Positions 47,674 through 58,965 of a stretch of DNA of 64,000 bases are shown here, one piece after another. Source of the stretch: Nannobrachium achirus (lineage: Eukaryota > Chordata > Actinopteri > Myctophiformes > Myctophidae); contig OY997655.1 of assembly GCA_963921795.1 (NCBI GenBank), positions 13,664,771 through 13,728,770 on the forward strand, written 5' to 3'. Both the position numbers and the translations under genes were made by a program. Under the pieces are notes generated by a model, which was not told where the DNA came from, did not search any database, and was given only the letters and a program-made list of their open reading frames with translations. Position 1 is the first letter of the stretch. Each line of letters begins with the position of its first letter.

Positions 47674-49077
47674 ATTTTCACACTAATTGCAGGTCGGAGG
47701 TTATATTTAAAGTGAAAAGGATAGCCGACAGGTCAATAGATGAAAATCCACAGCAAACACCTCTACCCCTGGCAGACTGACTGAATCTAGTAGATACACC
47801 CTCTTATGACCAGGGTTCATTATGACAACTGCAATTTAGGTTGTTTCCTCTTATGACCAGGGTTCATTATGACAACTGCAATTTAGGTTGTTCTTTATAA
47901 CCATCTTATTAGAACATCCAGATTTACACTTCATTGAAAGCACATTTTATTAGTTTCAGATGATCAAGAAAGACTATAGCATTTTCAACCAAGTTATTCT
48001 TTTAAAATGTTTTTTGTTAAATCAAGTGCATTTGCGGTTTTCACTTTTGAATAAAAAAATATGACTATGTTTGCAACTAGTTTCTCAATGTGGTATTATA
48101 AATTAAGTTTATTCGAGAAAACTTCTGAACTGCATTGCTTTGAGCTGTTCTAATACATTATGTATATTGCTACTGAACACTGTGTAAGCATTTAACTACT
48201 GGCAGAGAGCTCAAGAAATCGAGGGTTTAAATACTCACAGGGTTAACCAGACACAGGTGAACACAACTGACAATCAACACAGGGATTGGCTAAGAGACTA
48301 ACAGGACACAGGTGGAGAAAACTAGCATGCACAGGGAGGTGAGATAAGACAGTAACAGAGAAAAATAGGAACAATAATGCCTACAGAATGAAAGGGACAT
48401 ACCGGTAAGAATAAACTAAAACCTAAAAACAACAGAACACACTGAAACAATGCTACAAAATAAAACTCAGGGATTTTTAACGACACCAGCCAAATGCTAA
48501 ATTTCTCTAACAGATTGCATCCAAAAATTAAGCAATACAGAACCAATGTCAACAGTTGTATGATCAAGACATGTGTGTGCTCTTCTATGGTACTAACTAC
48601 TATGGTGATGGTTAATGACAAAGCTTTTCCATGCTTCTGTGGAATCAGACCTATGTCAGTGGTTTGTAGGCTCACGGTTTGTGGTTCTAGACCACATTTG
48701 TCTTTGATACTATGGCGCCATGCTAATCTTTTCTGTATGGATCCAATTTTACCATGGCACCATACTTAAGCAGAATGTTGCAAGTTCAAGCCTTGGTTTA
48801 TATATATATATATATAAATATATATATAAGCCATTTATCACCCACACCATATGTGATTTTCATTGTGTTGTTGATGCTTTGGGTACCTTCAGGCTGCTCA
48901 TGCAGCGATATCATCGACGGTAGGCTTGTTAACCTGCCTCCCATCCCCGGTTTTTGTGTGACAGTTGTCAACTTCATGGAAACAAAAGCTGTCAAACAGC
49001 CATAAAAGGCATGCACATCCTGAGCCATGTAGGCTGGGTGCTGGACTAAAGTTAATTAACAATAAAAGAAAGAAAAA

Positions 49078-49250
49078 GTCCGCACACCAAATTTGATGTT
49101 CCCAATACTTGGTTTTTACTCAGGTGACGTTTCGAGTTTGGTGGCTCTTCTTCAGACCTGAAGAAGAGCCACCAGGCTCGAAACGTCACCTGAGTAAAAA
49201 CCAAGTATTGGGAACATCAAAGTTGGTGTGCGGACTTTTTCTTTCTTTTA
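49078..49250. mobile_element. inverted repeat with hammerhead-like cores (Penelope-like?)
   Basis: Arms of about 75 bp (from AAAGTCCGCACACCA to TTGGTGTGCGGACTTT) face each other. Each contains CTGAAGA ... CGAAACGTC on its own strand. In the plus-strand copy the core is 49158-49187, with GAGCC/GGCTC as stem II. Such minimal type I hammerheads are known in Penelope-like retroelements; the family assignment is inferred. Confidence 0.55.
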
Positions 49251-49389
49251 GTTGTCAACTTCATGTCATAGCCTAGTATTGTCAGTTCCATAGTGTCATA
49301 GTTGTATAGTCAGTTCCATACAGTTCAATCTAAAAAGAACTGTTTGAGGAAAGTTCCCACTGGACCTCATGCAACTCTGACTTCAAAAG

Positions 49390-49674
49390 GTTGACATTTC
49401 CTTTGTTGAGTGGTCTTGTGCAATATCTATACTATAATTTTGCAAATGTCTGTCTGTCTGTCCCAGCGTTTCTCCTCGGTGGCTGGAGCAATTGATCTGA
49501 AATCGCATCACCATCAGCATATGAACACACCTGACATAACTGTGAAGGCCGTTTGTCACTTTCACAAATCGTATGCTGTATATTAGCATTTTTATGCTGT
49601 ATCTACTATCTATTCTGCATCTAGCATGAGGCACATCTATTCTGCATCTAGCTTGAGGCAAAATGTTTAACCAG

Positions 49675-49708
<34 letters not shown>

Positions 49709-49950
49709 GCAGGCGGGTGTGTGTGCAGGCGGGCGGGCGGGCGGGCTGGGGGGGGGGGGGGGGGGGGGAACAGTATCTCTGTAGCCATTAAACGAAACGG
49801 GTTTCTTACATTGATGCTCCTACATCATGCAAGCACCAGTTAGTTACTTTCCATCCCTCATATACTGTGTGCACAGTGCACATCCCATAACCCACACACT
49901 GCACATCATTTTGGAGCTCATATCTTTGAACGGGTAAGGGCTAGTTGTAA
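49390..49950. repeat. interspersed repeat with (GT)n and poly-G, copy 2 (inverted)
   Basis: This is the reverse complement of the 15000-15640 repeat, including (GT)n at about 49678-49705 and poly-G at 49749-49768. In both copies the CA/GT tract borders the homopolymer on the same side. Confidence 0.7.
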
Positions 49951-50718
49951 TAATTTGAAATATGGACTTTTGATATTCATGAGCTGTATGCCATAAAATA
50001 TATCAAAATCTTAACAAAAAAGGTTTGGAATAATTCACTGAATGTTCAATGTATTTAGAATATATGAAAATTTCAAGAAAATATACTTACGCCATATATA
50101 CTGTATATATTTTAGATGGATCTGTATAGTCAGTGTCATAGTATAGTCCCATCAACTTTTTTTTGCTGTACTGTGAGCATAACATATTTTATGGATTATA
50201 TTATAGACACATTTGTTTCATTTATTTTATTTCAAATGGGTTTTTATTCACCTTCAAATGAATCTTTCAATCACATTCAGACACAGCAAGCAATCCTACA
50301 CAGATTACCCAATATAATTCACATTGTCATGTTTTCACCCAGGTATTATCAAACATCAGACATCCAACTGAACGAGATCCGTCTCCACATTTGGTTTAAC
50401 AGTTAACGGGGATGTTTCAGCAGCGAGATACTTTTATTACGATTGCCATCAACTTAAAGTTCACTCGGCTGTTAAAATACATTAACTGCATTTTCCATAA
50501 ATTGTCAGTCAGAAAAGCGTAGAAAAATTGGCATCATAACATTGTAACCGAGTGGGTTTCTATCATGTTCAGTTTGTCTGCGATAAAGCTCAGTGTTTTA
50601 AGGTTTTAATTCCACATCCGGTGTATTTATTGGGTCGGAAATGACATCTAGGGATGCAACTATGGATAATTTGTTTTTAAACGAATCAAATAATAAAGAA
50701 GCATTCTTTAACCCTCAA

Positions 50719-50763
50719 ATACAAGCTCACAGCGCGGCACGAGCTTGTAGATCTGCTATTTTT
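50719..50763. repeat. recurring palindrome, left arm shortened
   Basis: ATACAAGCTCACAGCG followed by GCACGAGCTTGTAGATCTGC. Part of the left arm and centre are lost. Confidence 0.75.
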
Positions 50764-50990
50764 GAAAAATCGTGAAAATGTGTGCAAGTCTTTGAATATC
50801 TTTAACTTCTAAATCCTTCCTCTAAATGAGCTGTTCACAAACCTTTTCATGTCAAGGACCCCCAAAATTACAGGTATTTGGCCGCAGACCCCCCATCTCA
50901 AAATATGTTGTTCCAGGGACCACCCAGAAGCAAATATTTCAGTTACACATGTAACTTTTAGATAGATATATTCAAAAATCTTGATTTTTC

Positions 50991-51041
50991 AAAAATAGCA
51001 GATCTACAAGCTCGCTGTGAGCTTGTATATCTGCTATTTTT
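50991..51041. repeat. recurring palindrome, minimal loop
   Basis: AAAAATAGCAGATCTACAAG, then CTCGCTGTGAG, then CTTGTATATCTGCTATTTTT: nearly perfect with almost no central stem. Confidence 0.9.
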
Positions 51042-52662
51042 CAATAGTTAAAGCATTAAATAATTCTAGGCCTAAATGGCTCAATATATTTGTTTTTATT
51101 TGTTAAACATCAATAATTGATTAAAGAAAATCCAATAGATTTCTGATTAACCACTTAATCCCCATCTTATAATTTGTGGTACAGTGGTGTCATGCAATAT
51201 ACCGTATATAAACCGTAAAATGTATTCGTTTAATTGTTGCATCTCTAAAGAAAACCTTAAACCTGAGCTCCATGGCACATCACCGAATAACCTTTTGCAG
51301 CAGCACAACCAGACATTTTTACAATATCTGTCTTTCCTACATGGAACCAAATATGTTTTTTTCCAAACAAAACTTAACAGGCTTGTTAAGCCTTTTATAT
51401 ATGTCAAATATATGGCCATTGTGTAAACGCATTCAACCTATGAACCTGCAATGTCTTTACGTGGCGACGAGGGGAGGCGTTGACGTACTTTATCGTAACC
51501 TTACTTAAATGAAATATTTGCCCCTCCCAAAAAAGTAAATTAAGTTGACTTGTTTTTTTTACGCGCTTTACCCATAAGGCCTCGATCGATGTGACATACT
51601 GTATGTATTGGATGACAGAATGCATTTGAATGAAATGTACACGCTTTATTCAAAAGGCCACGAATTAGGCAAAAATAATAATAATAATTACTCTTAACCT
51701 TGAATACTGAACACTAGGCTTCAGTTTGTTAACGAAATATTTGTAAAAAAAAATGTATTTGAGGTCACAGATTCAAACGCAAACCATTTACATAAGTGGT
51801 TCTCAAAGTGGGGTCCAGGGTCCCCTCTCAGGGTTCCTTGTTCCAAATGGACCCATACAGGTCTATAACTCTGAGAGTGTACAAATAACTCAAGAGTGTA
51901 CAAATGGAACCAAATGGACCCGTAAGGCTGCAGTCAGAATCTGCCTCATAGGGCAGAATCTATAGCCCCTTTTCCACTACAGGGCCGAACCAGAACCTCC
52001 CAGAACCAAGAACCTTCAAGAACCATGTTTAGTTCTGTGACCAAGTTCTGCTAGTTACGTTTCCATATAACCAGACCTAACCGGGAAGGTACCGAATCGA
52101 GAACAGCAGCGCTGGCGGCCCCGCCCATAGGTTTCCAGAACTCAAGTTTAGAACTACCTCAAGAACAGGACCTAATAAAAGGTTCCCAGAACCTCGTCTG
52201 AAACCAGGCCGTACGCTATGGAAACAAAAAGAAGGTTCTGAGAAGTGTGTGTGACCGTACCCTAAGGGTCCATTTAGTTCCATTTGTACACTCTCAAGAG
52301 TTATGGGGGGTCCTTGAAATTAAATAAATCGAGAAAAGAACAACTAAACAAAAACCCGAGTTTCCTCAGGGTTTTCGTCCCCATCCACCGCGCTCACGAC
52401 AGAACACGTGTCTTCTGTGCACAGCAGATGGCCGACATCTTTGTCCTCCAGTCCGTCCCCGAGAGAGCTGGGGGTGGGACACGGGGGGGAGAAGCCGTGA
52501 TTGGCTGGTCTCCGGCCGCATTGTCCCCGCCACGCAGAGCCCTCTCTCCCGCTTTAAGACTGGAAGTTAAAGTGTTTGGGATCGGGGTCGACGTGCGACC
52601 GACCGCAGAGATGGGGTAGAGGTTTAGGGGTGGTGGGAGGAGGAGCGTGGTTTCTCTCAGGG

Positions 52663-55082
52663 TCAGGAGGACTCCATCGTTCCTTTCAGGTACCACATTC
52701 CTCCGGTAACAGTGCAGCACTCCTGGCGGGGGCAAACAGAGGACCGGCAAGATTGGTTAGAACGGAGCAGGAACAGGAGGACAAACCGTTTTTCTGCGGA
52801 TATCCAGCCGTCTTCAGTGTCACACTGAAGAAGGCTGGATTATAGCCGAAACGTTTGTTCTTGATGTAAGGATACAATAAAGAAAAGCGAAAACTAGCTC
52901 TTCTGAATTAGCTCAACTGTATGCGACCCTATTACCTATATCAGTGGTTTTCAAAGTGGATTTCAGGGACTCCCTGAGGTACCAGCTCTTATGCCTTAAC
53001 TTAAAGGACCACTTCACCTCTGGGACAACCAGATCTTATTTTATTGTTGCTTGGGACACGATCAACACAATCCTGAGTTATTGTTTGTGTTCAATCTGTG
53101 TTTTTAGATATTTTAGTATTTCAGCATGCTACAAAGCATCATATGATGCAAAATGCATCATATGATTGTGTTGATCGTGTCCCAAACAACAATAAAATAA
53201 GATCTGGTTGTCCCAGAGGTGAAATGGTCCTTTAAACTGTCTCCGACCACCAAACTTTTCGTCGGAGAGGTCGGGTTCAGCTACAAAATCACGTCACTTG
53301 CGTCTTCTGAAAAGCATTACCCCGAATTAAGAGTTCGGAAAGCTGCACGTCGGAAAGTCGGAACTCTCCGACGAAAGGTTTGTGGTCGGAGACAGTATGG
53401 ACAGGCCTTTAAGTTAAGGCATAAGAGCTGGTACTTACAACAATCAAAATAAAGCTCTCTAGGTATCTTCATGGGGGACTAAATTGACCCTTACAAGTCT
53501 GTAACTTTTACAGCGTACAAATGGAACCAAATGGACCATTCGGTTCCATTTGTACACTGTCAAAGTTAAAGTTGTACCATGTAACTTTTTTTATAAAACA
53601 AATCTTAAAATTGTCCTAACTGTTAAATCGCTAAAGTTTTAGAACACCCACTCCGTTATTTTCAGCTTCTGAAGCCTTCTCTTTATATGTTTTCTATGAT
53701 CCTGGCCGTGGACCGGATTTCGCGCCAAAATGACGTAATCTGCATCATCTGTATACGTTGTGTATACGTTGCCCAATCACATCGCCGATCATGCACACAT
53801 GGTACACTACCGGCCAATCACAGCTTATCTGCTCTGGTCTCCAGGAAGCGCCTCCGCTTGGCTACAGTGTTTACCATGGTGAAGGATTTTAACCTCTTAA
53901 TCCACAAATCCTGGCCAGAAAATTACGTTCTACCATGCGTTCTACCCCTCCACGGATTACTATCGGTCGCGGTGGTTTGCGGCGCCGCTCCGGTGGTCCG
54001 CGGCGGTGGTCCGCGGCGACTCCGGCCGAAAAACGTCCGAAAAAAGCAATACCGCTACTGACCACTAGTTGAACTTACACAGTATAGCTTTAAGTTGAGA
54101 CCTTTAAATTTCAAAGGCCTACATAAACGTTGAGTCCTATTCCTGTCTCACCTTGAGCAGTCGCTCTACGTCTGCCTTTGTGACGTCTTCTCCAAACTCC
54201 TGGGAGAGTCTGCTTTGGACCACAGCCTTCCTGACCCGGTGGGCTTTGTAGAACAGTTCGTAGAGCAGCCGCCGTTGCTGAGGGAGGAAACACATGGCAA
54301 GCAAAAAGACAGACTTGAAGACAACAGAATCAACCCATTCAGGCCTAGAATTATTGAATGCTTTAACCAGTGAAAAATAGCAGATATACAAGCTCACAGT
54401 GAGCTTGTAGATCTGCTATTTTTGAAAAAGTCGTGCAAATCTTTGAATATATGTATTTTCAAAGCGAACGTTTGTAACTCAAATTTTGCTTCTGGGTGGT
54501 CCCTGGAACTAGATATTTTGAAATGGGGGCCCGTGGCCAAATAAATATCATTTTGGGGGTCCTTCACATGAAAAGGTTTGAGCACCACTGACATAGTAGT
54601 CTCTCAAGAACAGACTAACTGAGCTCCAGTTAAGTGAAAAGGACCTTTTCTTTGACGATGGCTGGCCAAATTGCTGACATAGAAACATTTCCAAAAATAG
54701 TAGATCTACAAGCTCGCATGTGAGCTTGTATATCTGCTATTTTTTTATATTTAAAGCATAAAATATTGCGTCATAATGTGTTCAGGCCTAAATGGGTTAA
54801 AATATAGCCACCTTGCATTTTGGTGCCTAAAAACCACGGGTTTGGGCGGCATGCATTTTCAGAGAATATGAATTTTCAATCATGGTCAACCAGTGGGGTC
54901 TGGCCCACAGGATGAGAATCACTGTTCTATTAGGTGACAGCTTTCATTGTGTGCATGGTTAAATCGTCTGCTACTCTTTCTAAGTGTTATTCCACGGTGC
55001 GTACCTTATCGAAGGTCTCTCCGCTCTCCCACAGAACAAACACTTTCTGCTGATCAGAGGCGAGAGTTGTCTGAGCAGGAAA
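52663..55082 (-). CDS. polr3e: RNA polymerase III subunit RPC5 (POLR3E), C-terminal exons
   Basis: Three minus-strand exons, all phase 0 with GT/AG borders, encode the last 87 residues: 55082-55005 (FPAQTTLASDQQKVFVLWES...), 54277-54152 (QRRLLYELFYKAHRVRKAVV...) and 52722-52663 (ECCTVTGGMWYLKGTMESS then stop). The remembered human POLR3E C-terminus (FPPQT..SPDEQKVFALWESG, YRVRR..QSRL, GGMWYLKGT) aligns over the whole stretch at the same length. RPC5 is a subunit of the nuclear Pol III core that pairs with RPC4 and makes tRNA, 5S and other small RNAs; this part belongs to its winged-helix C-terminal extension. Upstream exons are to the right of 55082 and mostly not found. The 54152 and 55005 exons are bracketed by inverted MITE copies. 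The gene converges on cdr2. Confidence 0.9.
52825..52855 (+). ncRNA. hammerhead-ribozyme-like core
   Basis: CTGAAGA, a stem AGGCT/AGCC, then GAAAC and GTT fit the conserved hammerhead core (CUGANGA...GAAA...NUH). Stems I and III are very short, as in Penelope-borne hammerheads. It lies in the last polr3e intron, antisense to the gene. Activity is unknown. Confidence 0.45.
52981..53434. repeat. nested palindrome in the last polr3e intron
   Basis: Outer arms TACCAGCTCTTATGCCTTAA (52981) and TTAAGGCATAAGAGCTGGTA (to 53434) enclose an inner palindrome 53002-53233 (arms AAGGACCACTTCACCTCTGG and its near complement). Both look like foldback elements. Confidence 0.75.
53573..54094. mobile_element. 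MITE, copy 1 of an inverted pair around polr3e exons
   Basis: It runs from GTACCATGTAACTTTTT to ACTTACACAGTATAGCTTTA. The reverse complement is at 55498-55972, and matching extends through most of the length (for example CTAACTGTTAAATCGCTAAA in one, its complement in the other). Confidence 0.8.
54373..54423. repeat. recurring palindrome, minimal loop
   Basis: AAAAATAGCAGATATACAAG / CTTGTAGATCTGCTATTTTT joined through CTCACAGTGAG. Confidence 0.9.
54693..54745. repeat. recurring palindrome, minimal loop
   Basis: AAAATAGTAGATCTACAAGC / GCTTGTATATCTGCTATTTT joined through TCGCATGTGA. Confidence 0.9.
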
Positions 55083-55497
55083 CTGGAAGGAGAAATGGAT
55101 AAAAAACGAAACAAATATAAGGTTAGAACATAAGAATGTTTACAGCTGGAACATTTAATTCCGTCAACATTGAGAAACCATCACATTTGGAACTGTTTCC
55201 CAGTGTATCTGTCAGAGCTGGTGTGTGGACTTCACATCTGCGATATAATTACAATACCGGTGGTTAACCTCAAGGGCCACCATAACTCTTAACATGTAAC
55301 CCAGAGGGCCTCAAGTTCCTAACTACTATAATGCATGCAATGTATGATTGTACGAATATGTATGATTGAATTTGTGTCAAAATCAAAAATTATAAAAGGC
55401 CAAAATTATATAGATGTTTCTTTAATATAGAAATTGTTAAATGTAACCGTTAACGAATCGAACCTTGAAGAGGGAATTGTAAAGGAACCAGAATCAT

Positions 55498-55972
55498 TAA
55501 AGCTATACTGTGTAAGTTGCTCAACTAGTGGTCTGTAGTCTTTTCGGCCGTTTTTCGCCACGGACCGGGCCTTCAGACCACCGCGTACGCATCCATAGAG
55601 ATCTCTCGTGTCCATCTACGAGCAGCGGTTGGGGAGTTACATGCTAGACTTCTAGACCAGTGTAAACAAAGCTGTTGAAGCAAGCTATTTCCTGAAGATA
55701 CTGCAGATACGCCTGTGATTGGCCGGTAGTGTACCATGTGTTTATGATCCGCGATATGATTGGCCAACGTATACACAACGTATACAGATGATGCAGATGA
55801 CGTCATTTTGCCGCAAAATTCTCCCCCCCACGGCTCATAGAAAACATATAAAGAGAAGGCTTTAGAAGCTGAAATTAACGGAGTGGGGGTTCTAAAACTT
55901 TAGCGATTTAACAGTTAGGACAATTTTAAGATTTGTTTTATACAAAAAGTTACATGGTATAACTTTAAGGGA
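55498..55972. mobile_element. MITE, copy 2 of the inverted pair
   Basis: Reverse complement of 53573-54094, lying just upstream (in gene direction) of the polr3e exon at 55005-55082. Confidence 0.8.
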
Positions 55973-56426
55973 AAAGTGAATGACTTATTTTGTTATACTC
56001 ACAATAAGAGGCAAAGCAAACCCTAACAGGGAGCTTAACACAATGGTCTACATTAGAGACAGGTTGTACTGGGCCAGTGATTGACTAATAAATTAATATG
56101 AAACAGGGGGAAAGTATAAAAGAGAAGGCTCTCATTCTCACAACGCTAGAAAAAACACATCTCTATTATCTAATTACAGCGTATTAGACTGGCTATACTG
56201 GGCAGCTTTCACTTAAGCAACTCCGGCAAACCATTATTAGTGCCAGACAAAACAATGATAGTCATTTGAATCTGTTACCTACACGCAGTCAAAACAGACC
56301 TAACCCTCCTATGAAGACCAAACACTACAGCCGGAGTCTTCATCCTTTTACTCAGGTCAAGGACCCTTTAGCTGAGGGATAAAAGCAGGGACCCCCACTA
56401 CATATTGTATAAAATTATGTTGCGGA

Positions 56427-56725
<299 letters not shown>

Positions 56726-57327
56726 GTAGATTTCTTAATAGACTTATTAGTATTGTGTAAATTAGTTTTTTTTTGTTTTGTTTGGCAATGTATTTTCAGA
56801 TATTTAACCACATACTGTAAACACTCAATACTTAGTAAATGTGACTTTTGGCCCTGTACTTGGACTGCTCTTATAAAACAAGGTTCTAAAACTAAAAAAA
56901 AAAAAGAAGAAAAAAAAAACAGTTGTGTCAACAAGAAAAAGAAATAAGTCCGATCACACAAAGATGTGGCAGCTAGGCAGCACCCCTGTAGTAACTCAGA
57001 AGACCCGGGCAATTATGCCCATTTGTTCGACATTCCATTTGTTCGACGTGGGTGAATGTTAACCTGGTGAAATGCTAACCTGCCGACGCTGGTGAATGCT
57101 AACCTGGTGAATGTTAACCACTATGCCTAAACCTAACCCTTAGTCGAAATAATGACACGTAGAAATAGCGAGATTTCTCCATGCTCTGCAACTGACTCCA
57201 CACCAGCCTACACGTTAAGGGACATAAGACGGTGGATAGAAACTGATCTATGGACAGATGGGCATCACCCTCACATAGTAAAGTGTTAAGCTTAAGTCGT
57301 GATACTACTACAGCACGTGCGTGGTAC

Positions 57328-57419
57328 CTTAAGCTGATTCCACAACTGTTGATAAGCCTCATCGAGCGTGTAACCTCCTTCTGTCTGCTGCTCAGCCAAT
57401 AAGGTGCTGCGTAATGGAG
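57328..57419 (-). CDS. candidate upstream polr3e exon (uncertain)
   Basis: A minus-strand open stretch encodes PLRSTLLAEQQTEGGYTLDE then AYQQLWNQLK, with a GTACC donor after 57328 and a possible CAG acceptor at 57420-57422. It has exon-like codon use and the right strand and position for polr3e, and the donor phase (0) would fit the exon at 55082. I cannot align it securely with the known RPC5 sequence, and the residues expected just before FPAQT are missing from it. It could be a diverged RPC5 exon, an alternative exon or chance. A poly-C tract at 57428-57453 adjoins it. Confidence 0.35.
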
Positions 57420-57701
57420 CTGGCATCAGGCCAAACCCCCCCCCCCCCCCCCCCGCCCTCCTGGCCTTTTCACATCCTACAGCCTCCAGGACACAGACGG
57501 AGGTAAGAGTAAGAGCTAAGACACATGACTGGGACTGACGCTGCACTGCAGCAGACCTGCTTGCTTAGGGAAACAGGAGGGTGTGTCACACTGAGCGCTG
57601 TGTCCCCATGGCAAACACACACTCCTCACACTACTAGGGCTGGGTGCAATAGCCACAATAGCGCCATTACCCCAGTTCATAACTGCAATTATTATTATTA
57701 T

Positions 57702-58065
57702 TAGGGCTGTCACGATATGACATTTTACATGACGATTAATTGTCGAATTGGCGATTAACGATTTAATTGTGTTTTTGTCGTTGATAATTACATTTCTGTT
57801 TGGCTTTTAGGCTTTGAAGTTGTACATGGTATATATGACACATAACCTAAATATACAGAGAAATTACTGACATATTTGACAACTTACTACTTAAAAAATT
57901 ACTTTGATAGTGGAAATAGCCGACGCGTTGTGAGCTTGTAGATCTGCTATTTCCACTATTTCGGACATTTTTCAACATTCACGATTATGACGATTATGAC
58001 AAAATAATTGCGATAATGTCAAATAATCACGATTAGACGATTATGTAATAATTGTGACAGCCCTA
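57702..58065. mobile_element. hAT MITE, TAGGGCTGTCAC termini, copy 2
   Basis: Same family as 34265-34694, inverted. The flanks ATTATTAT and ATTATTAC are an 8-bp duplication with one mismatch. Confidence 0.9.
57906..57959. repeat. recurring palindrome in hAT MITE, left inner arm deleted
   Basis: ATAGTGGAAATAGCCG is followed directly by ACGCGTTGTGAGCTTGTAGA and TCTGCTATTTCCACTAT. Confidence 0.88.
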
Positions 58066-58699
58066 ATTATTACTATTATTATTATTCATTCAAAACAACT
58101 TTTGGGGGAGAAACCGTGATACCACCATAGCATCAGTAAATAGTGATCGCCCAGCCCTACATACTAATGTAAGCAGTGGCGGAAAAAGTATTCTCTCTTT
58201 TACCAAGAACCTGCCATCCAATCACAGAGCACAACCAGGTACGCCGCCCCCCAACACGGTCTTAGCGGCAGCATCGGGTTCCAGACCCCAGAATGCCAGG
58301 TCCGCTCTGCTCTGCCTCGCTGCACCGTACGCCTCAGTTTCTCTTGGTTTTGTGCAGGTGTGTGTCGCGCAACAAGAACCGTCGTGGAATTGTGGATCGA
58401 TCGAGAGGAGATCCAAGACAATATTCTAGGTGGTGATGGTTATGCTTTAAGCAATGCACAATAAGGAGTACAATAACACTCAGGGGTACGGTAGTTCTGT
58501 CAACAAGCACAGCATCAGACCATACTAGCTGCCTGCTACAAGGGCAGGCTGAGACATAACAAGACAATGCTGTAACAAAACAATAGCCATCAGGCCTAAA
58601 TTCTTCCTCAATTCACCATTTCCTGCGTGCAGGGATAGACATACTGTATGAAATGGTCCACTGGCCCAGATGTACTATTTAGAACCTCCAGGACAGTAA

Positions 58700-58965
58700 T
58701 TTTAGTGCATTTATATAGCACCTTTATCCAGGCGCTTTACATACTGTGTATTGTGCATTACATTCACCCATTCACACACCGATGGCAGAGGAAACCATGC
58801 AAGGCACCAACCTGCTCACCGGGAGCAACTAGGGGTTCAGAGTCTTGCTCAAGGACTCTTCAACACCAACTCTCGGGGAGTCCGGGATCGAACTGGGAAT
58901 CCTTCGGGAACCCTCCGTGTTCTAATGACGGCCACTCTACCCCTGAGCCACTGTTGCCCCTAGTA
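58700..58965 (-). mobile_element. tRNA-derived SINE, near full length
   Basis: The minus-strand tRNA-like head CAGTGGCTCAGGGGTAGAGT ... CCCAGTTCGATCCCGGACTC is at the high-coordinate end. The body runs to a GCGCCTGGATAAAGGTGCTA-type tail near 58710. A small internal duplication (GGGAATCCTTC / GGGAACCCTCC) lies near the B-box. Confidence 0.8.

Larger units (their letters stand above)
50712..51080. mobile_element. piggyBac-type MITE, copy 2
   Basis: TTAA at 50708-50711 and TCAA at 51081-51084 flank it. The right end TAGGCCTAAATGG is intact while the left end is shortened. Palindromes lie at 50719-50763 and 50991-51041. Confidence 0.7.
41115..52662. other. repeat-rich region between convergent cdr2 and polr3e
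   Basis: No gene was recognised. It holds a 20-bp tandem repeat (41527-41583), palindrome copies at 42812-42880, 43998-44053 and 44779-44844, a tRNA-like array (46630-47150), an inverted repeat with hammerhead-like cores (49078-49250), a copy of the 15-kb repeat (49390-49950) and a piggyBac-type MITE (50712-51080). The stretches 45050-46600 and 47700-48800 show nothing identifiable. The 3' UTRs of both genes should lie at its edges. Confidence 0.6.
54334..54796. mobile_element. piggyBac-type MITE, copy 3, in a polr3e intron
   Basis: CCCATTCAGGCCT and AGGCCTAAATGGG ends with TCAA at left and TTAA at right. Palindromes lie at 54373-54423 and 54693-54745. Confidence 0.85.
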
